From CAYQJL01 sp964573295 (lineage in GTDB: Bacteria > Eisenbacteria > RBG-16-71-46 > CAIMUX01 > WJJG01), in contig CAZNJE010000009.1 in NCBI GenBank assembly GCA_964573295.1, positions 58,506 through 122,505 on the forward strand: a stretch of 64,000 bases of DNA, in the 5' to 3' direction. The notes beneath the pieces are model-generated. The model had not been told where the DNA came from. It saw only the letters and a program-made list of their open reading frames with translations, and did not search any database. The first letter of the stretch is position 1. Each line of letters opens with the position of its first letter. This document shows positions 1 to 8,867 of the stretch, piece by piece. Made by a program: the position numbers and the translations under genes.

Positions 1-710
1 TGGGGTTCGCCGACCTCCTCGAGCGGGATCTGCGCGGTGAGCCGGCCCACGGCCTGGCGCTTCGCATTCGCGACGGGTTTGCCGAGATCAACCGCCGCAT
101 CGACGAGCTGCTCTGCTACGCGCGTCCGCGGCCCCTGCAAATCGAAAAAGTCGACCTGGCCGAACTCGTCGCACAGGTCAGCGGGCAGGTGGCGGCTCGC
201 TTCCCGGAGGGGCCTCGCGCGCAGCTCGAGCTCGCCCGGAAGGTGTGCGTCCAGGCCGACCCGCGGCAGATCGGCCAGGCAATCGAGAACGTGTGGGTCA
301 ACGCGTGTGAGGCGGCCGGCACGACCGGGCGCGTGAAGGTCCTGCTGCAAGGCGGCCCAGCGGGCACCGAAGCGGCCGAGACGGTCCGCCTGCTGGTGCG
401 CAACGACGGTCCCGGTCTGGCGCCCGCGGTGCTGCGCTCGATCTTCGAGCCCTTCGAGACCCAGAAGCCGGGTGGGACCGGTCTGGGACTGGCCCTGGCG
501 CGTAGCATCGTGACCAGTCACGGAGGCGAGATCGAAGCCGTCAGCGCGGGCGGCTGGACCACATTCGTCATCACCTTGCCCGCGGCGCCCTGGCACGGGC
601 CGGCCAACCCACCGATCGAGACAACGCGGATGGCTCCGCAGAGCCAGGCCACCCGGACGACCCAGGAGAAGATCCATGCGGACGAAGGCTACGAAGGCTA
701 CGAACGCTAG
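1..710 (+). CDS. Sensor histidine kinase, C-terminal part (truncated by window edge)
   Basis: The reading frame is open from base 3 and has no start inside the window, so the N-terminus and sensor region are missing. What remains is the second helix of the dimerisation domain, then a complete HATPase_c domain. It has an N-box (IENVWVNACEAAG), a G1 box (NDGPGL) and a G2 box (GTGLGLALARSIV). It presumably phosphorylates the response regulator encoded next, whose start lies 35 bp inside this gene, implying translational coupling. The position before flgB suggests a FlrB/FleS-type flagellar kinase; this is inference, because the sensing part cannot be seen. Confidence 0.9.
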   Translation, partial: GFADLLERDLRGEPAHGLALRIRDGFAEINRRIDELLCYARPRPLQIEKVDLAELVAQVSGQVAARFPEGPRAQLELARKVCVQADPRQIGQAIENVWVNACEAAGTTGRVKVLLQGGPAGTEAAETVRLLVRNDGPGLAPAVLRSIFEPFETQKPGGTGLGLALARSIVTSHGGEIEAVSAGGWTTFVITLPAAPWHGPANPPIETTRMAPQSQATRTTQEKIHADEGYEGYER

Positions 711-2238
711 TCAATCGGGCACGGGCCCGGGCAGGCGCCCGGTCGTGCTCGTGGTCGAAGACGATGAGCTGATGCAGAGCTTCCTCGAGCAGGCCTTGAC
801 GCGCATGGATCTCACGGTGGTCGTCGAGACCAGCGCCGAGGCGGCGATCACACGGGCCGCGTCGCTGACCTTCGATCTCGCCCTGCTCGACGTCCGCCTT
901 GGGGGCATGGACGGCATCTCGCTGCTCGGTGAGCTGCGCGGGTGCCGGCCGGCGTGCCAGTACGTGGTCATGACCGCGCACGGCAGCCTGGAGACCGCGA
1001 TCGCGGCCATGCGCGCGGGCGCCTTCGACTTTCTCACCAAGCCTTTCACCGTCGAAACGCTCGAGGTCGTCGTGGAGCGCGCGTTGGGGGTGCAAGCCCT
1101 GAAACGCGAGAACGAACGTCTGCGGGCCCGCGTCGACGCGCCGGGCGAGCCGCTCTTGATCGGACGCAGCGCTCCGATGCGCTGGTTGCGGGACCTGACC
1201 CGCACCGTGGCGCGGTCGCCGGCCACCGTCCTGGTCGAAGGTGAGAGCGGCACCGGGAAGGAGCTCGTTGCCCAAGCCCTGCACGCCTGGGGGCCGCGGG
1301 CCTACCAGCCGCTCGTCAAGGTCAACTGCGCGGCGCTGCCGTCCGGGCTGATGGAATCCGAACTCTTTGGTCATGAGCGGGGGGCCTTCACCGGCGCGAG
1401 CCAGATGCTGCGCGGCAAGTTCGAGCTGGCCAACCGAGGTACGCTGGTGCTCGACGAGATCGGGGAAATGGACCTCGTCCTGCAACCGAAGCTGCTGAGG
1501 GCCATCCAGGAGAAGGAGTTCTACCGGGTGGGCGGCACCGAGCCGGTACAGGTCGACCTGCGGATCGTGGCCACCACCAATGCCAACCTGGCCGAACGTG
1601 CCCGGGCGGGCCGGTTCCGCCAAGACCTCTACTACCGGCTGCGTGTGATCCCGATCCGCATTGCCCCACTGCGCGAGCGGCGCGAGGACATCCCGCGCCT
1701 GGCCGCGCACTTCCTCGAGCTGGCCGCCGCGGAGAACAAGAAACGTCTGACCGGTTTTGCGCCCGAGGCCCTGAGCCGCCTGATGGATCACCCCTGGCCG
1801 GGCAATGTACGGGAGCTCGAGAACGTGGTGCACCGCGCGGCGGTGCTGACCGAGGGTCCGGTGATCGGCCCGGAGCTGTTGCAGTGGGACGAAAGTTTGA
1901 CGCCGTGGGCTGCCGGCGCCGTGCCCATCCGGTCTGCGACCTTGTCGTCGGCGCCCGAGCCGGACCGTGCACCCGCGGCCATGGCGCCGACCGGTGCCGA
2001 CGTCTCTTCAGAACCACTACTGCCGCCCGGCTGGGACCGGCTCAATCTGCGCGAGGTGGAGCGCCGCTGCATCGAGGGGGCCCTGAAGCTCGAGGGTGGC
2101 AACAAGTCCCGGGCCGCGCGGCGGCTGGGCATCAGCGTTCGGACGATTCGCAACAAGCTGCATTCCTATCAGAGGCAATCGCCGGTGGCCACCGGCGGGG
2201 ACCGGATTGCCGGGGTGGAGCAACGTATGGCCGCATGA
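676..2238 (+). CDS. Sigma-54-dependent response regulator, NtrC/FlrC type
   Basis: 520 aa. The receiver domain (about 22-135) has acidic residues D29/D30, phospho-acceptor D72, T100 and K122. The AAA+ domain has Walker A GESGTGKE (189-196), the sigma-54 contact loop GAFTGA (236-241) and Walker B LVLDEIGE (257-264). A Fis-type helix-turn-helix ends the protein (about 460-505). AGGAG lies 8 nt before ATG 676. It would couple phosphorylation to opening of sigma-54 promoters. A -24/-12 element lies 130 bp downstream, ahead of flgB, so a FlrC/FleR-like role in class III flagellar transcription is likely. Family call is very firm; the target assignment is inferred from position. Confidence 0.95.
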   Translation: MRTKATKATNASQSGTGPGRRPVVLVVEDDELMQSFLEQALTRMDLTVVVETSAEAAITRAASLTFDLALLDVRLGGMDGISLLGELRGCRPACQYVVMTAHGSLETAIAAMRAGAFDFLTKPFTVETLEVVVERALGVQALKRENERLRARVDAPGEPLLIGRSAPMRWLRDLTRTVARSPATVLVEGESGTGKELVAQALHAWGPRAYQPLVKVNCAALPSGLMESELFGHERGAFTGASQMLRGKFELANRGTLVLDEIGEMDLVLQPKLLRAIQEKEFYRVGGTEPVQVDLRIVATTNANLAERARAGRFRQDLYYRLRVIPIRIAPLRERREDIPRLAAHFLELAAAENKKRLTGFAPEALSRLMDHPWPGNVRELENVVHRAAVLTEGPVIGPELLQWDESLTPWAAGAVPIRSATLSSAPEPDRAPAAMAPTGADVSSEPLLPPGWDRLNLREVERRCIEGALKLEGGNKSRAARRLGISVRTIRNKLHSYQRQSPVATGGDRIAGVEQRMAA

Positions 2239-2366
2239 GCCGCGGGAGAAAATCTTGCCGCCCTGGGCAGCTTCTTCCCACCCCGGCCGGAGGGGCGCCT
2301 CGCGGATCGTATGGCGAACACCTTTACTCACAAGAGGTTAGCACGGTGGTTGCCATGGGGCGGCTC

Positions 2367-2383
2367 CCGGCACGCCCCTTGCA
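2367..2383 (+). promoter_or_regulatory. Sigma-54 (-24/-12) promoter upstream of flgB
   Basis: The sequence CCGGCACGCCCCTTGCA has the invariant GG at 2369-2370 and GC at 2381-2382, separated by exactly 10 bp, and a near-consensus flank (GGCACG-N4-TTGCA). Transcription would start near 2394, about 70 nt before flgB. The gene directly upstream encodes a sigma-54 activator, which supports the call. No activator binding site could be identified by eye. Confidence 0.8.
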
Positions 2384-2463
2384 CCGAAGGGCATGGGCTG
2401 AAGGGGTGTGCCGCCAGGGGGCGAGTCAGGAAGACGAGCCCGGCGGCCCCGGAAGGAGTCTCG

Positions 2464-2865
2464 ATGATGATCGGCAAGGTGCTCTTCGGAACCCGGACGA
2501 TGGACCTCCTCAAAGGAGGCCTCGATGCGGGCACCACACGGATGCGGACGATCTCGGAAAACCTGGCCAACGTGACCACGCCCGGGTACGAGGCGAGGCG
2601 GGTGGAATTCGAGGAGCACATCACGCGGGCCAAGCAGGCCATCGAGCTCGATCAGACCCAAACCGGCCATCGTGGTGCCGGGCAGCAAGGGGCGGCGCCC
2701 GCCCCGCGCGTGATGCAGTCGGACGCACCGGTTCCTGACGGCGCGATCAACAACGTGGACATGGAGGCCGAGCTCGTGCAGCTGAAGAAGAACGAGCTCC
2801 ACTACCAGGCCCTCAGCCAGATGATCGCCCGCAAGTACCAGGGGATTCAAAACGCGCTCCGTTAG
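2464..2865 (+). CDS. flgB: Flagellar basal-body rod protein FlgB
   Basis: 133 aa, normal for the family. FlgB is a proximal rod subunit exported through the flagellar type III system. The N-terminal helix with the rod signature (ISENLANVTTPGYEARRVEFEE, given here as positions 34-55) and the C-terminal helical pairing region (about 95-130) are both present. Start ATG 2464 (or ATG 2467) follows AAGGAG at 2453-2458; an upstream in-frame extension has no ribosome site. It is the first gene after the sigma-54 promoter and heads the rod/MS-ring/export run. Confidence 0.95.
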   Translation: MMIGKVLFGTRTMDLLKGGLDAGTTRMRTISENLANVTTPGYEARRVEFEEHITRAKQAIELDQTQTGHRGAGQQGAAPAPRVMQSDAPVPDGAINNVDMEAELVQLKKNELHYQALSQMIARKYQGIQNALR

Positions 2866-2919
2866 ACGTAGGTGCAAGCGGCCGGAGTCCGGGGTCGGCG
2901 CATGAGGCTGACGTTCGAG

Positions 2920-2997
2920 GCCGGCGCTAGAGGGCGGCGCTAGAGGGCGGCGCGAGAGGGTGGCGCGAGAGGCTGGCGCGAGAGGCGGGCTCTAGCG
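2920..2997. repeat. 13-bp tandem array, six copies, flgB-flgC spacer
   Basis: Six contiguous 13-mers of the form GGYGGCGCGAGAG fill the middle of the 173-bp spacer: 2920-2932, 2933-2945, 2946-2958, 2959-2971, 2972-2984 and a degenerate 2985-2997. Copies differ at one to four positions. The period is not a multiple of three, as expected for non-coding DNA. No promoter was recognised in it. Confidence 0.85.
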
Positions 2998-3038
2998 GAC
3001 GGAGTGGGGAATCCTGGGGGTCACAGAGGCAGGATGCC

Positions 3039-3560
3039 ATGTCGATCAACTACTTGAGCGGAATGAACACCAGCGCCTCGGCGCTCTCAGCGTACCGGCG
3101 CTGGATGAACACGATCTCGGAGAATCTGGCCAACGCCCAGACGACGCGCACGGCCGAAGGCGGTCCCTACCGGCGCAAGCAGGTGAGTTTCCAGGCGATT
3201 CAAAGCGAGACGGCGAGTGCCCCCGCGGGCCCCTCCGGTACCGCCGGACCGGGTGGACTGGCTCCGGTCCAGACCCATCCGGAGCACATGGCGGCGTCCG
3301 CCGGTGCCGCCGCCACGGACTCGGCGCAGCCGCAGGTCGAGGTTACGATCTCCGCGGACAACGAGACCCCCTTCACACAGGTCTACGACCCGGCCCATCC
3401 GGATGCGGACGAGGGCGGGTGGGTCAGGTACCCCAACGTCAATCCGGTCACCGAGATGGTCAATCTGATCCTGGCCTCGCGCGCTTACGAGGCCAATGTG
3501 GCGGCACTGGGGGCGGACAAACGGATGCAGGAGATGGCGCTCTCGATCGGCAAGCAATAG
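3039..3560 (+). CDS. flgC: Flagellar basal-body rod protein FlgC
   Basis: 173 aa, somewhat longer than the usual 135-150. FlgC is a proximal rod subunit. The N-terminal rod motif NTISENLANAQTT (about 24-36) and the C-terminal conserved helix (YPNVNPVTEMVNLILASRAY and following, about 130-173) are present. The extra length is an Ala/Pro/Gly-rich middle (about 60-105) typical of this genome's low-complexity insertions. Start ATG 3039 has only a weak AGGA at the right distance. It sits between flgB and fliE as in the Bacillus fla/che operon. Confidence 0.95.
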   Translation: MSINYLSGMNTSASALSAYRRWMNTISENLANAQTTRTAEGGPYRRKQVSFQAIQSETASAPAGPSGTAGPGGLAPVQTHPEHMAASAGAAATDSAQPQVEVTISADNETPFTQVYDPAHPDADEGGWVRYPNVNPVTEMVNLILASRAYEANVAALGADKRMQEMALSIGKQ

Positions 3561-3588
3561 CGCCGGGGGCAAGGTCCGGCCGGTAACG

Positions 3589-3657
3589 GTCCGGTAGCCC
3601 GACCGGTAGCGGGCCGGAAGCCCGGCCGATAACGGGCCGGAAGCCCGGCGGGTAGCG
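3589..3657. repeat. 23-bp tandem array, three copies, flgC-fliE spacer
   Basis: Three 23-mers begin at 3589, 3612 and 3635, each starting GGYCCGG or GGCCGG and ending GTAGCG or ATAACG; a partial fourth copy follows. The second copy contains GCCGATAA (3625-3632), identical to the sigma-28 -10 consensus, but no TAAA is found 15 bp upstream. I therefore list it as a repeat and not a promoter. Confidence 0.8.
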
Positions 3658-3708
3658 CTCCGGAGACCTGGTAGGTCGTCGGCGGCGACACGAAGAGGAG
3701 AACGAATC

Positions 3709-4062
3709 ATGAGTGGACTCGGCGGCGCGGATGCAGTGGGCCGCATTGGCAATCTGGGCAGTGCGGGTTCCCTCCAGTCCCTGCGTGACGTGGAGCCCCA
3801 GCGGGGCCTCACGCTGACGCCCGGTCCTCAGGCCGCGTCGAAGAGCGGGTTCGAGACCACGCTCAGCGATGTGTTGCGCGATGTCAACGCGCTGCAGAAC
3901 CGCGCCGACCACCTGACCGAGCAGTTCGCCGCCGGACAGGTGCAGGACCTGCACGATGTGATCATCGCCCAGCAGGAGGCCTCGATCGCATTCCAGCTCG
4001 TGCAATCGATGCGCGACAAGCTGGTGCAGTCATACCAGGAGCTCATGAGGACGCAGGTGTAG
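3709..4062 (+). CDS. fliE: Flagellar hook-basal body protein FliE
   Basis: 117 aa, normal length. FliE joins the MS-ring to the rod and is among the first exported substrates. The diagnostic C-terminal half is clear: FETTLSDVLRDVNALQNRAD, then LHDVIIAQQEASIAFQLVQS, then a short helix ending at LMRTQV. The N-terminal 40 residues are Gly/Ser-rich and variable. Start ATG 3709 is preceded by AGAGGAGA. Flanked by flgC and fliF, the canonical order. Confidence 0.95.
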   Translation: MSGLGGADAVGRIGNLGSAGSLQSLRDVEPQRGLTLTPGPQAASKSGFETTLSDVLRDVNALQNRADHLTEQFAAGQVQDLHDVIIAQQEASIAFQLVQSMRDKLVQSYQELMRTQV

Positions 4063-4136
4063 TCATGGGATCGCGCAGTGAAACCATGCACCGGCCGCCA
4101 GCTCGAGAGGTCGCGGGCGCGTAAAGGAGGGCTTCC

Positions 4137-5615
4137 GTGGAGTGGTTTGAGCAGCTCAAGAAGATCTGGACGCGCCTTCCGGCCGCCCACCGGGTCTTCA
4201 TGGCCACGGTGGCCGTTGCGCTCATCATCCTGGTGGTGGCCGTGGTGTCCTGGGCCAGCCGTGAGGAGCTCGCGGTGCTCTACGCCAAACTGGAGCCCGA
4301 GGATGCCGGGTCCATTGTGGATGAGCTCGAGTCGATGGGTGTGGAGTACAAGCTCGGTGACGGGGGACGGACGATCGAGGTGTCCCGGGGCGACGTCTAC
4401 GAGGTCCGCCTGCAGTTGGCCTCCGAGGGTCTGCCCAACGCCACCGGTCAGGGCTACGAGATCCTCGACACCAACAAGATGGGCTGGACCGACTTCGTCC
4501 AGAAGCTGCAGTACCGGCGGGCGCTCGAAGGCGAGCTCGCCCGCACCATTCAGACACTCGACGAGGTGGCCCAGGCTCGCATTCACCTCGTGATTCCCGA
4601 GCCCAGCCTGTTTCAGGAAGACGAACGGCCCACCACCGCCTCGGTGGTGCTCAAGCTTCGGCCGGGCGCCTCGGTGCGCGATCCGCAAGTGCAGGGCATC
4701 GTTCACATGGTCTCGGCCGGAGTCGAGGGCCTGACCGCCGAGAACGTGACCGTCCTGGACACCAGCGGCCGGCTCCTCTCGAAGCCCACTGACGCCGACG
4801 GTTTGCTGGGCGTCACCGGCGATCAGATCTATCTGACCCGCACCGTCGAGGAAGACCTGGTGCGCAAGGCCCAGAGCGCTCTGGAGCGCGTGCTGGGGCC
4901 CAACAAGGCCGTCGTGCGCATCTCGGCCGAGCTCGACTTCGAGCGGGTCGAGACCACCCGCGAGATCTACGACAACGAGACGCCGGCGGTGCGCAGTGAA
5001 CAGCGGACCGAGCAGAGCGAGGGCGACGGCGGATCGACCGAGGAGTCGATCACCAATTACGAGCTCTCGAAGACCATCCAGCACGCGATCGATCAGCCCG
5101 GCGCAATTCGGCGTCTGTCGGCCTCGGTTTTCGTCGATGGGACCTACCAGACCGGTGAGGACGGTGTGCGCGCCTACCTGCCGCGCGGGGATGAGGAGAT
5201 GAACAAGCTCGTCTCGCTCATCAAGGCGGCCATTGGGTACAACGCCCAGCGGGGCGACGAGCTCAGCGTCGAGAACATCGCCTTCGACGACACGCAGATG
5301 CAGCAGACGGTCAAGGAGATGGAGAAGGTCCACCAGCTCGAGATGATTCAGAAGATCGGTACGGTGGCCGTCTCCCTGCTGCTGGCCGGCGGCGCCCTCT
5401 TCATCCTGTGGAAACTGCTGGGCCGTGTGGCGGTCCCGGCAGCCGGGGGCCGCGCGGCGAGCACGACGCGTCTGATCGACGACGAGGACGACGACGAGAA
5501 GCCGGAGAGAAACATCGAGCGGATGCGTGTAGAGCGCAAGCTCAAGGACATTGCCGAGCAACCGCCCGAAGACATCGCCCGCGTGATCCGGGCGTGGATG
5601 CAGGAAGCCAGCTAG
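4137..5615 (+). CDS. fliF: Flagellar MS-ring protein FliF
   Basis: 492 aa, slightly shorter than the typical 520-560. FliF builds the inner-membrane MS-ring and collar on which the switch and export gate assemble. One transmembrane helix lies at about 21-40 and a second at about 407-428. Between them are the ring-building YscJ/FliF domains. The cytoplasmic C-terminal tail (IARVIRAWMQEAS) is the FliG-binding segment. Start GTG 4137 is chosen because a perfect AAAGGAGG stands 6 nt before it. fliG begins 37 bp downstream. Confidence 0.96.
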   Translation: MEWFEQLKKIWTRLPAAHRVFMATVAVALIILVVAVVSWASREELAVLYAKLEPEDAGSIVDELESMGVEYKLGDGGRTIEVSRGDVYEVRLQLASEGLPNATGQGYEILDTNKMGWTDFVQKLQYRRALEGELARTIQTLDEVAQARIHLVIPEPSLFQEDERPTTASVVLKLRPGASVRDPQVQGIVHMVSAGVEGLTAENVTVLDTSGRLLSKPTDADGLLGVTGDQIYLTRTVEEDLVRKAQSALERVLGPNKAVVRISAELDFERVETTREIYDNETPAVRSEQRTEQSEGDGGSTEESITNYELSKTIQHAIDQPGAIRRLSASVFVDGTYQTGEDGVRAYLPRGDEEMNKLVSLIKAAIGYNAQRGDELSVENIAFDDTQMQQTVKEMEKVHQLEMIQKIGTVAVSLLLAGGALFILWKLLGRVAVPAAGGRAASTTRLIDDEDDDEKPERNIERMRVERKLKDIAEQPPEDIARVIRAWMQEAS

Positions 5616-5652
5616 GCCGCGCCGCCGGTTGAGCGGCTCATGGAGCGCTTCG

Positions 5653-6678
5653 ATGCCCAAGCAGCAGATTCATCTCGATGACCTGAGCGGTGCCGAGAAG
5701 GCCGCGGTGCTCGCGATCACCTTGGGGTCGGATAAGGCCGCCCAGGTCATGTCGCATCTCGATAACGAAACGCTGGAGAACCTCACCGCCCACATCGCCC
5801 GCATGGACGACATGCCCAACCAGGTGGTCGAGGGCGTTGTCGGCGAGTTCGATGCGATCCAGCACGCCATGGGCGCATTCTTGCAGAGGGGCCGGGAGTT
5901 CGCGGAAGAAACCCTGGCGAAGGCGCTGGGCCCGGAGCAGGCCGCCCTCATCATCGAGCGCGTGCGCGCGGCGCTCGACCCTTCCGGGTTCGAGGTCTTG
6001 AACGAGATCGACGATGAGCAGCTCTTAGGCTTCATCCAGAAGGAGCACCCGCAAACGATCGCGCTCATTCTCGCCAATCTGAAGCCGCGCCAGGCCGCGC
6101 GGATCATGTCGCAGATCGGGGCGGAGGGCCGCACCAGCATCATCTCGCGCATCGCCACGATGGAGAATGTCTCGCCCGAGGTCATCAACGAGGTCAAGGA
6201 GAGCCTCAACCTGATGTTCAGCAACTGGAAGCGGGCGGGCATGGAGAGCGCCGGGGGCGTGGAGGTGGTGGCCGAGATTCTGAACCTGCTCGACCGGGCC
6301 ACCGAGAAGAAGATCATGGCCACGATGGAATCGGAGGATCCCACGCTGGCCGCCAAGATCAAGTCCTTCCTCTTCACCTTCGAGGATGTGCTCAAGCTCT
6401 CGGACGCCGACATCCGGTCGGTCCTCAAAGAGATCGATTCGTCCACGCTGGTGCTGGCCATGAAGGCCGCCAGCGACGAGCTGAAGGAGAAAATCTTCAA
6501 CAACGTCTCGCAGCGGGCCTCGGAGATGCTGCGCGACGAAATGGAGTTCATGGGTCCGGTGCGCCTGAAGAACGTCGAGGAAGCCCAGTCGCGGATCATC
6601 GACACGATCCTGCGTCTGGACGAGGGCGGGCAAATCACGATCGCCCGGGCCGGAGAGGGAGAAGAACTCGTTGCCTAG
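5653..6678 (+). CDS. fliG: Flagellar motor switch protein FliG
   Basis: 341 aa, the usual length. FliG sits on FliF and transmits torque from the stator to the rotor. The N-terminal FliF-binding domain (LSGAEKAAVLAITLG), the middle EHPQTIALILANLKPRQAA motif and the C-terminal torque domain with charged helices (MKAASDELKEKIFNNVSQRA) are all present. Start ATG 5653 is preferred over TTG 5629 because GGAG lies 7 nt upstream and the conserved region starts directly after it. It overlaps fliH by 8 bp. Confidence 0.96.
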   Translation: MPKQQIHLDDLSGAEKAAVLAITLGSDKAAQVMSHLDNETLENLTAHIARMDDMPNQVVEGVVGEFDAIQHAMGAFLQRGREFAEETLAKALGPEQAALIIERVRAALDPSGFEVLNEIDDEQLLGFIQKEHPQTIALILANLKPRQAARIMSQIGAEGRTSIISRIATMENVSPEVINEVKESLNLMFSNWKRAGMESAGGVEVVAEILNLLDRATEKKIMATMESEDPTLAAKIKSFLFTFEDVLKLSDADIRSVLKEIDSSTLVLAMKAASDELKEKIFNNVSQRASEMLRDEMEFMGPVRLKNVEEAQSRIIDTILRLDEGGQITIARAGEGEELVA

Positions 6679-7411
6679 TTCCAGCGTGCTCAGGAATGCC
6701 CGCGTGACGGGTGATGCGGTCAACCTGCTCGAGCGGCAGGGCGCGAGCATCGTGCTCGGCGCCGATGGACGCCCCGTTGTGGGGGACGACCGGCCCGTCT
6801 ACTCCGAAGAGCAGGTCCGGGTCCTGCGTCGCGAGTACGAAGCGCGCATCAAAGCGCTGGAGGAGAAGACCCGCGCCACGCGCGAGGAAGGATACGCGAA
6901 GGGTGAGGCCGACGGGCGGCTCGGCGAACGCGCCGCGCTGCAGGGTCAGGCCGATGCGGTCGAAGCGCTCTCGGGCGAGATCCTGGCGGCCCGCCGGCGG
7001 GTGCTGGCCGGGGCGGCTGAGGACCTGGTCGCGCTGGCGGTGGCGATGGCCGGCAAGATGTGCCGCCGCGTGCAGGAGGTGGAGCCCGATTTCGTGGCCG
7101 GCATCGTGCGTGAGGCGCTCGAGGCGGTGGCCGAGAGCGACCGGATCACCGTCCGGCTACATCCCGATGACCTGCGGCGGTTGCAGGAGCGCAGCGACGA
7201 ACTCAAGGGATTGCTGGGCCCCGAAGGCGACCTGCGCCTTCGGGCCGACGATGCGATGGCGCCCGGCGGGTGCCTGGTCGACAGCCCCGAGCTTCACCTG
7301 GACGGCACGCTCGACGGGTACCTGCAGCGGTGCGCCGAGGCCCTGACCGAATGGGCCCGCGGGGAAGAGGTTCTGGACGAGGGAGGCAACGGTGGCCAGT
7401 CCGCGGCTTGA
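6671..7411 (+). CDS. fliH: Flagellar assembly protein FliH (export ATPase regulator)
   Basis: 246 aa. FliH dimers form the peripheral stalk of the export apparatus, binding the ATPase FliI and anchoring it to the C-ring. A charged coiled coil (about 50-115, EEQVRVLRREYEARIKALEE and following) precedes the C-terminal FliH/V-ATPase-E-like domain. Start TTG 6671 overlaps the end of fliG; GGGAGAAG stands just before it. A GTG five codons later is the alternative. The end overlaps fliI by 20 bp, so the three genes are translationally coupled. Confidence 0.9.
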   Translation: MPSSSVLRNARVTGDAVNLLERQGASIVLGADGRPVVGDDRPVYSEEQVRVLRREYEARIKALEEKTRATREEGYAKGEADGRLGERAALQGQADAVEALSGEILAARRRVLAGAAEDLVALAVAMAGKMCRRVQEVEPDFVAGIVREALEAVAESDRITVRLHPDDLRRLQERSDELKGLLGPEGDLRLRADDAMAPGGCLVDSPELHLDGTLDGYLQRCAEALTEWARGEEVLDEGGNGGQSAA

Positions 7412-8825
7412 GACTCGTGGCGCTGTCGAAGCGCTGGGGCGGGTCGACGCCATCGCGCCGGCCGGCCGCGTGGTGCGCATGGTGGGCGGTCTGGTGGAGG
7501 CCTCCGGATTGCGCTGCGCCGTCGGGGAAGTCTGCGCGATCGAGCTGCTCGAATCCGCGCGCCGCGACCGCGCCGTCAGCGGAGCCGGCGAGGCCGCGCG
7601 CATACCGGCCGAGGTCGTCGGTTTCCGGCAGGACGTCGTCTTGCTCATGCCCCTCACCGATTTTGCCGGCGTATGCCCGGGCGACCGCGTGTGGGGACGC
7701 CACACCCCGCTCACGGTTCCGGTGGGCGAGAGACTCCTTGGCCGGGTGGTCAGCGGCCTCGGTGAACCGCTCGACGAACTGGGCCCCCTGCACGGCAGTG
7801 GGTATCGCTCGCTGTCGGCCTCGGCCCCTCAACCCCTGGCGCGGCGACGGATCCGCGAACCCATCTGCACGGGCATTCGCACCATCGACGGTCTGCTGAC
7901 CTGTGGCAAGGGACAGCGCCTGGGCATCTTCGCTGGATCAGGCATCGGCAAGTCGGTTCTGCTCGGCTCGATCGCGCGCCATGCCCGAGCCGACGTCAAC
8001 GTGATCGCCCTGATCGGTGAACGCGGCCGCGAGGTGCGCGAGTTCCTGGAGCGCGACTTGGCCGGCGGGCTCGCGAAATCCTTCGTCGTCGTGGCCACCT
8101 CCGACCAACCGGCGCTGGTGCGCGTCAAGGGGGCCATGCTTGCGCTGACGGTGGCCGAGTACTTCCGGGACCAGGGCCGCGACGTTCTCTTCATGATGGA
8201 TTCTCTCTCGCGCGTGGCGACCGCGCAGCGCGAGATCGGGCTGGCCGCGGGCGAGCCGCCGACGACCCGGGGGTTTCCACCCTCGGTCTTCGCCCTGCTG
8301 CCGAGGTTGCTCGAACGGGTGTCGATCACCGCCGAGGGCAGCATCACGGGTCTCTTCGCCGTGCTGGTCGACGCCGATGACATGAACGAACCGATCAGCG
8401 ATGCCGCCCGCTCGATCCTGGACGGGCACATCGCGCTCTCGCGCCGTCTGGCGCATCGCAACCACTATCCCGCGATCGACGTGCTGAGCAGCGTCAGCCG
8501 CGTGATGCCCGAGGTGACCAGCCGCGAGCAGCGCGAGGCCGCCGATGCCATTCGCCGCGTGCTGGCCGTACACGCCGAGGCGGAGGACGTGATCAACCTG
8601 GGGGCCTACGTAGCAGGCTCGAACCCACTCGTGGACGAAGCCATCGCTCGTCTTCCGGGCATCGAGGAGTTCTTGCGGCAGCGGCCGGAGAACGCCTCGA
8701 GCAGCGAGGAGACGCTGGCGTGGCTGGAGACACTGGCCCACCACGAGCCGTCCGATTCGGGAGCGGAGGCGGCGCCCAGCGCAGCCCCCGGCGTCCGGGC
8801 GGAGGCAGCGGCGAGGGTCGGATAG
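7392..8825 (+). CDS. fliI: Flagellum-specific export ATPase FliI
   Basis: 477 aa, a little longer than the usual 440-460. It is the F1-beta-like hexameric ATPase that energises loading of export substrates. Walker A GSGIGKS is at 182-188, followed by the Walker B strand DVLFMMDSLSRVATAQREIG and the downstream GSITGLFAVLVDADDMNEPI. The extra residues are an Ala-rich tail after about 455. Start GTG 7392 is served by GGAGG at 7382-7386, inside fliH. Confidence 0.97.
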   Translation: MASPRLETRGAVEALGRVDAIAPAGRVVRMVGGLVEASGLRCAVGEVCAIELLESARRDRAVSGAGEAARIPAEVVGFRQDVVLLMPLTDFAGVCPGDRVWGRHTPLTVPVGERLLGRVVSGLGEPLDELGPLHGSGYRSLSASAPQPLARRRIREPICTGIRTIDGLLTCGKGQRLGIFAGSGIGKSVLLGSIARHARADVNVIALIGERGREVREFLERDLAGGLAKSFVVVATSDQPALVRVKGAMLALTVAEYFRDQGRDVLFMMDSLSRVATAQREIGLAAGEPPTTRGFPPSVFALLPRLLERVSITAEGSITGLFAVLVDADDMNEPISDAARSILDGHIALSRRLAHRNHYPAIDVLSSVSRVMPEVTSREQREAADAIRRVLAVHAEAEDVINLGAYVAGSNPLVDEAIARLPGIEEFLRQRPENASSSEETLAWLETLAHHEPSDSGAEAAPSAAPGVRAEAAARVG

Positions 8826-8867
8826 GGATGAGCGCGCCCGGAGGGAACCGGGGCGTGAGGAGGCAGG

